From: Sheuella amnicola
GTDB lineage: Bacteria > Pseudomonadota > Gammaproteobacteria > Burkholderiales > Burkholderiaceae_B
Assembly: GCF_010499255.1 (NCBI RefSeq)
Contig: NZ_JAAGRN010000001.1
Location: 310,001 to 374,000, forward strand
DNA: 64,000 nucleotides
Reading direction: 5' to 3'
A program made the position numbers and the translations under genes. Shown here in pieces: positions 62,559-64,000 of this stretch; position 1 is the first letter of the stretch, and each line of letters opens with the position of its first letter. The notes below the pieces were generated by a model. That model was not told where the DNA came from, made no database searches, and saw only the letters and a list, made by a program, of their open reading frames with translations.

Positions 62559-63803
62559 TTATAAAAACAAACTTTGCAGTTCGTTTAAAAAGAGCCAGCC
62601 TTGCTGTGTTGCCTTAAACCGCGTGGGATCAGGAAATAGCAAGCCTTTTTGGATCGCCGTCTGGAGGGGGCGCGATAGTGTCGCCACATTCAGACCACTA
62701 CGATCAGTGTACAGCGATAACGGCACCCCTTCCCGTAATCTAAGCGCGTTCAGCATGAATTCGAACGGCAGATCTTGAGCGGTCAAAGAGCGCGTTTCGG
62801 AAAGATGGGATCCATCTCTTGCGATTGAGCCCTGCATCCACGACTCAGGATTGCGAGTTCGGGCATATCTGATGATTCGATCGGGAAAAGAAATTTTGCT
62901 GTGCGCCCCGGGCCCGACACCAAGATAATCACCAAACTCCCAATAGTTGAGGTTATGTCTCGATCGTGCGCCTTTTTTAGCAAAGGCCGAAACTTCATAA
63001 CGCTCAAACCCAGCCTGACTGGCCATCTGCTCGATCGTTTGTTCCATTTCGGCTGACAAGTCATCTTCAGGCAACTCAGGAGGATATTTTGCAAATACTG
63101 TCTGCGACTCGATCGTCAGCTGATACATGGACAAGTGTTCTGTGCCGAATGAAAGTGCCTGGTTCGCATCGGCGATGCACTCAGCAAGAGTTTGACCCGG
63201 TAGAGCAAACATCAGATCAAGATTGATACGCGGCACCGCTCGCTGCGCAATGTCGATCGCCTTGCGGGCCTGCGCAGAATCATGAATGCGACCCAGTTTC
63301 TTCAAGGCATGATCATTGAATGACTGAATGCCAATCGATAACCTGTTAATTCCGCTTTCCGCATAAGATGAGAAGCGGTTTGCCTCGACAGTACCGGGAT
63401 TGGCTTCAAGCGTAATTTCTGCATCCGGCCAAACGGACAACCTTGATCTGAACATGGCAAGCATCTTGTCGATCGCGCCTTCGGATAGCAGGCTTGGTGT
63501 GCCACCTCCAATGAATATGGCATGAACCTGCCTCCCCCATATCTCGGGCAAGGACTGCTCCAAATCCGCCTCAAGCGCCTTCAGATAAAGTTCCTCAGGC
63601 AAAGAGTCCGGAGCCTGATGAGAATTAAAGTCACAATAAGGACATTTGCGAACGCACCAAGGCACATGAACGTAGAGTGTTAATGGCGGCAACGCCATCA
63701 AGTGCGGCGTTGAAAAATCCGCCTCACCCACGCCGGATACGCCAGCGACTCGATGATTATTTTTTAGACTCGATTCCGAGACGATTTCAATGACTTTTTT
63801 CAT
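62559..63803 (-). CDS. hemW: Heme chaperone HemW (radical SAM, HemN-like)
   Basis: A radical SAM protein (414 residues) that binds heme and delivers it to respiratory enzymes; older annotations call it coproporphyrinogen III oxidase. The Fe-S motif is HVPWCVRKCPYCDFNSHQ (C-x3-C-x2-C). Blocks IFIGGGTPSLLSE, EANPGTVEANRFSSYAESGI and INRLSIGIQSFNDHALKKLGR follow. The C-terminal HemN-type domain has NLNYWEFGDYLGVGPGAHS. The N-terminal about 36 residues before LPPLTLYVH are extra, as in other Burkholderiales. Its start overlaps the rdgB stop by ATGA. Confidence 0.93.
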   Translation of the reverse strand: MKKVIEIVSESSLKNNHRVAGVSGVGEADFSTPHLMALPPLTLYVHVPWCVRKCPYCDFNSHQAPDSLPEELYLKALEADLEQSLPEIWGRQVHAIFIGGGTPSLLSEGAIDKMLAMFRSRLSVWPDAEITLEANPGTVEANRFSSYAESGINRLSIGIQSFNDHALKKLGRIHDSAQARKAIDIAQRAVPRINLDLMFALPGQTLAECIADANQALSFGTEHLSMYQLTIESQTVFAKYPPELPEDDLSAEMEQTIEQMASQAGFERYEVSAFAKKGARSRHNLNYWEFGDYLGVGPGAHSKISFPDRIIRYARTRNPESWMQGSIARDGSHLSETRSLTAQDLPFEFMLNALRLREGVPLSLYTDRSGLNVATLSRPLQTAIQKGLLFPDPTRFKATQQGWLFLNELQSLFL

Positions 63804-64000
63804 GCAATCAGATTGTGCTCGATGAGCTGTGCATGAAGCATTTTCAAAGCTTTCGCCCGGTGGCTGATTTGGTTTTTGCGCTCAATCGATAAGGATGCGG
63901 CAGTACATCCTTCTTCAGGAAGATAGAAATGAGGATCGTATCCGAATCCATTGTTTCCCTGAGGCTGGTCGACTATTTGGCCTTTCCAGATTGCCTGGGC
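63800..64000 (-). CDS. rdgB: dITP/XTP pyrophosphatase, C-terminal fragment
   Basis: The last 66 residues of an inosine triphosphate pyrophosphatase (RdgB/HAM1), which clears deaminated purine nucleotides such as dITP and XTP. The fragment has NGFGYDPHFYLPEEGCTAAS and SHRAKALKMLHAQL, the family's C-terminal motifs with the substrate-binding Ser-His-Arg. The frame runs to the window's right edge, so the N-terminal two thirds are outside. It is coupled with hemW by ATGA, a common betaproteobacterial pairing. Confidence 0.94.
   Translation of the reverse strand, partial: AQAIWKGQIVDQPQGNNGFGYDPHFYLPEEGCTAASLSIERKNQISHRAKALKMLHAQLIEHNLIA

Noticed and set aside
1-64000. tRNA, rRNA, CRISPR arrays, prophage or toxin-antitoxin modules
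   Set aside because: None could be recognised. The ratA/ratB pair is a conserved housekeeping pair and not a real toxin-antitoxin system.

Overview
The window is a gene-dense (about 90% coding), mid-GC stretch of a betaproteobacterial chromosome. It is most likely from the order Burkholderiales, probably an Alcaligenaceae-type organism. Supporting evidence is the order bamA-skp-lpxD-fabZ-lpxA-lpxB-rnhB-trmH-ppsR-ppsA-smpB-ratA-ratB, the ubiA/oxyR/recG cluster, two orphan Bug-type solute receptors, and folC-SPOR-cvpA-purF. This is inference from gene order and protein character, not from a database search. I see no rRNA, tRNA, CRISPR, prophage or plasmid genes. No stretch over about 300 bases lacks a gene.

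Layout. 1-6781: envelope biogenesis (bamA tail, skp, lipid A genes lpxD/fabZ/lpxA/lpxB), then rnhB, an rRNA methyltransferase and ppsR. 6937-9303: PEP synthase, split by an in-frame TAA. 9329-12803: smpB, ratA/ratB and a valine-catabolism pair (3-hydroxyisobutyryl-CoA hydrolase, 3-hydroxyisobutyrate dehydrogenase) preceded by a tiny leader ORF. 12820-18212: ygfZ, mltG, tmk, holB, tatD and an exported ankyrin protein. 18314-21466: a polar amino-acid ABC transporter fused in operon with formimidoylglutamase. 21459-29358: mixed housekeeping (lipoprotein, GST, photolyase, exported peroxiredoxin, DoxX, ketopantoate reductase, beta-CASP hydrolase). 28591-31522: an acid-catabolism operon (decarboxylating dehydrogenase, Bug receptor, HpcH aldolase). 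31765-33923: GST, glycine-zipper lipoprotein and PuuE-type deacetylase.

33927-38025 holds two potassium genes transcribed apart (an RCK channel and kup), with an intact IS30-family element inserted between them. 38045-43289: threonine aldolase converging on purF-cvpA-SPOR-folC. 43416-49235: cupin, Bug receptor, NRDE protein, YqeY, thioesterase, small lipoprotein, DUF423, and a thiolase-like/DUF35 pair. 49314-55937: DUF945 protein, proC, ubiA, oxyR, recG, ridA. 56096-58458: an iron-type ABC permease/ATPase pair without a binding protein, behind a Fur-like site. 58400-62557: the nitrogen control locus glnA-ntrB-ntrC, with a clear sigma-54 promoter and three NtrC-type palindromes. 62559-64000: hemW and the tail of rdgB.

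Most of the window is ordinary core genome. The points most worth a second look are the nonsense codon in ppsA, the IS30 copy between the two potassium genes, the coupled 18-codon leader, the thiolase-like protein lacking its nucleophilic cysteine, the convergent coding overlaps (ABC ATPase/ntrC and threonine aldolase/purF), and the glnA control region. I did not find convincing evidence of a wholly new biological system.
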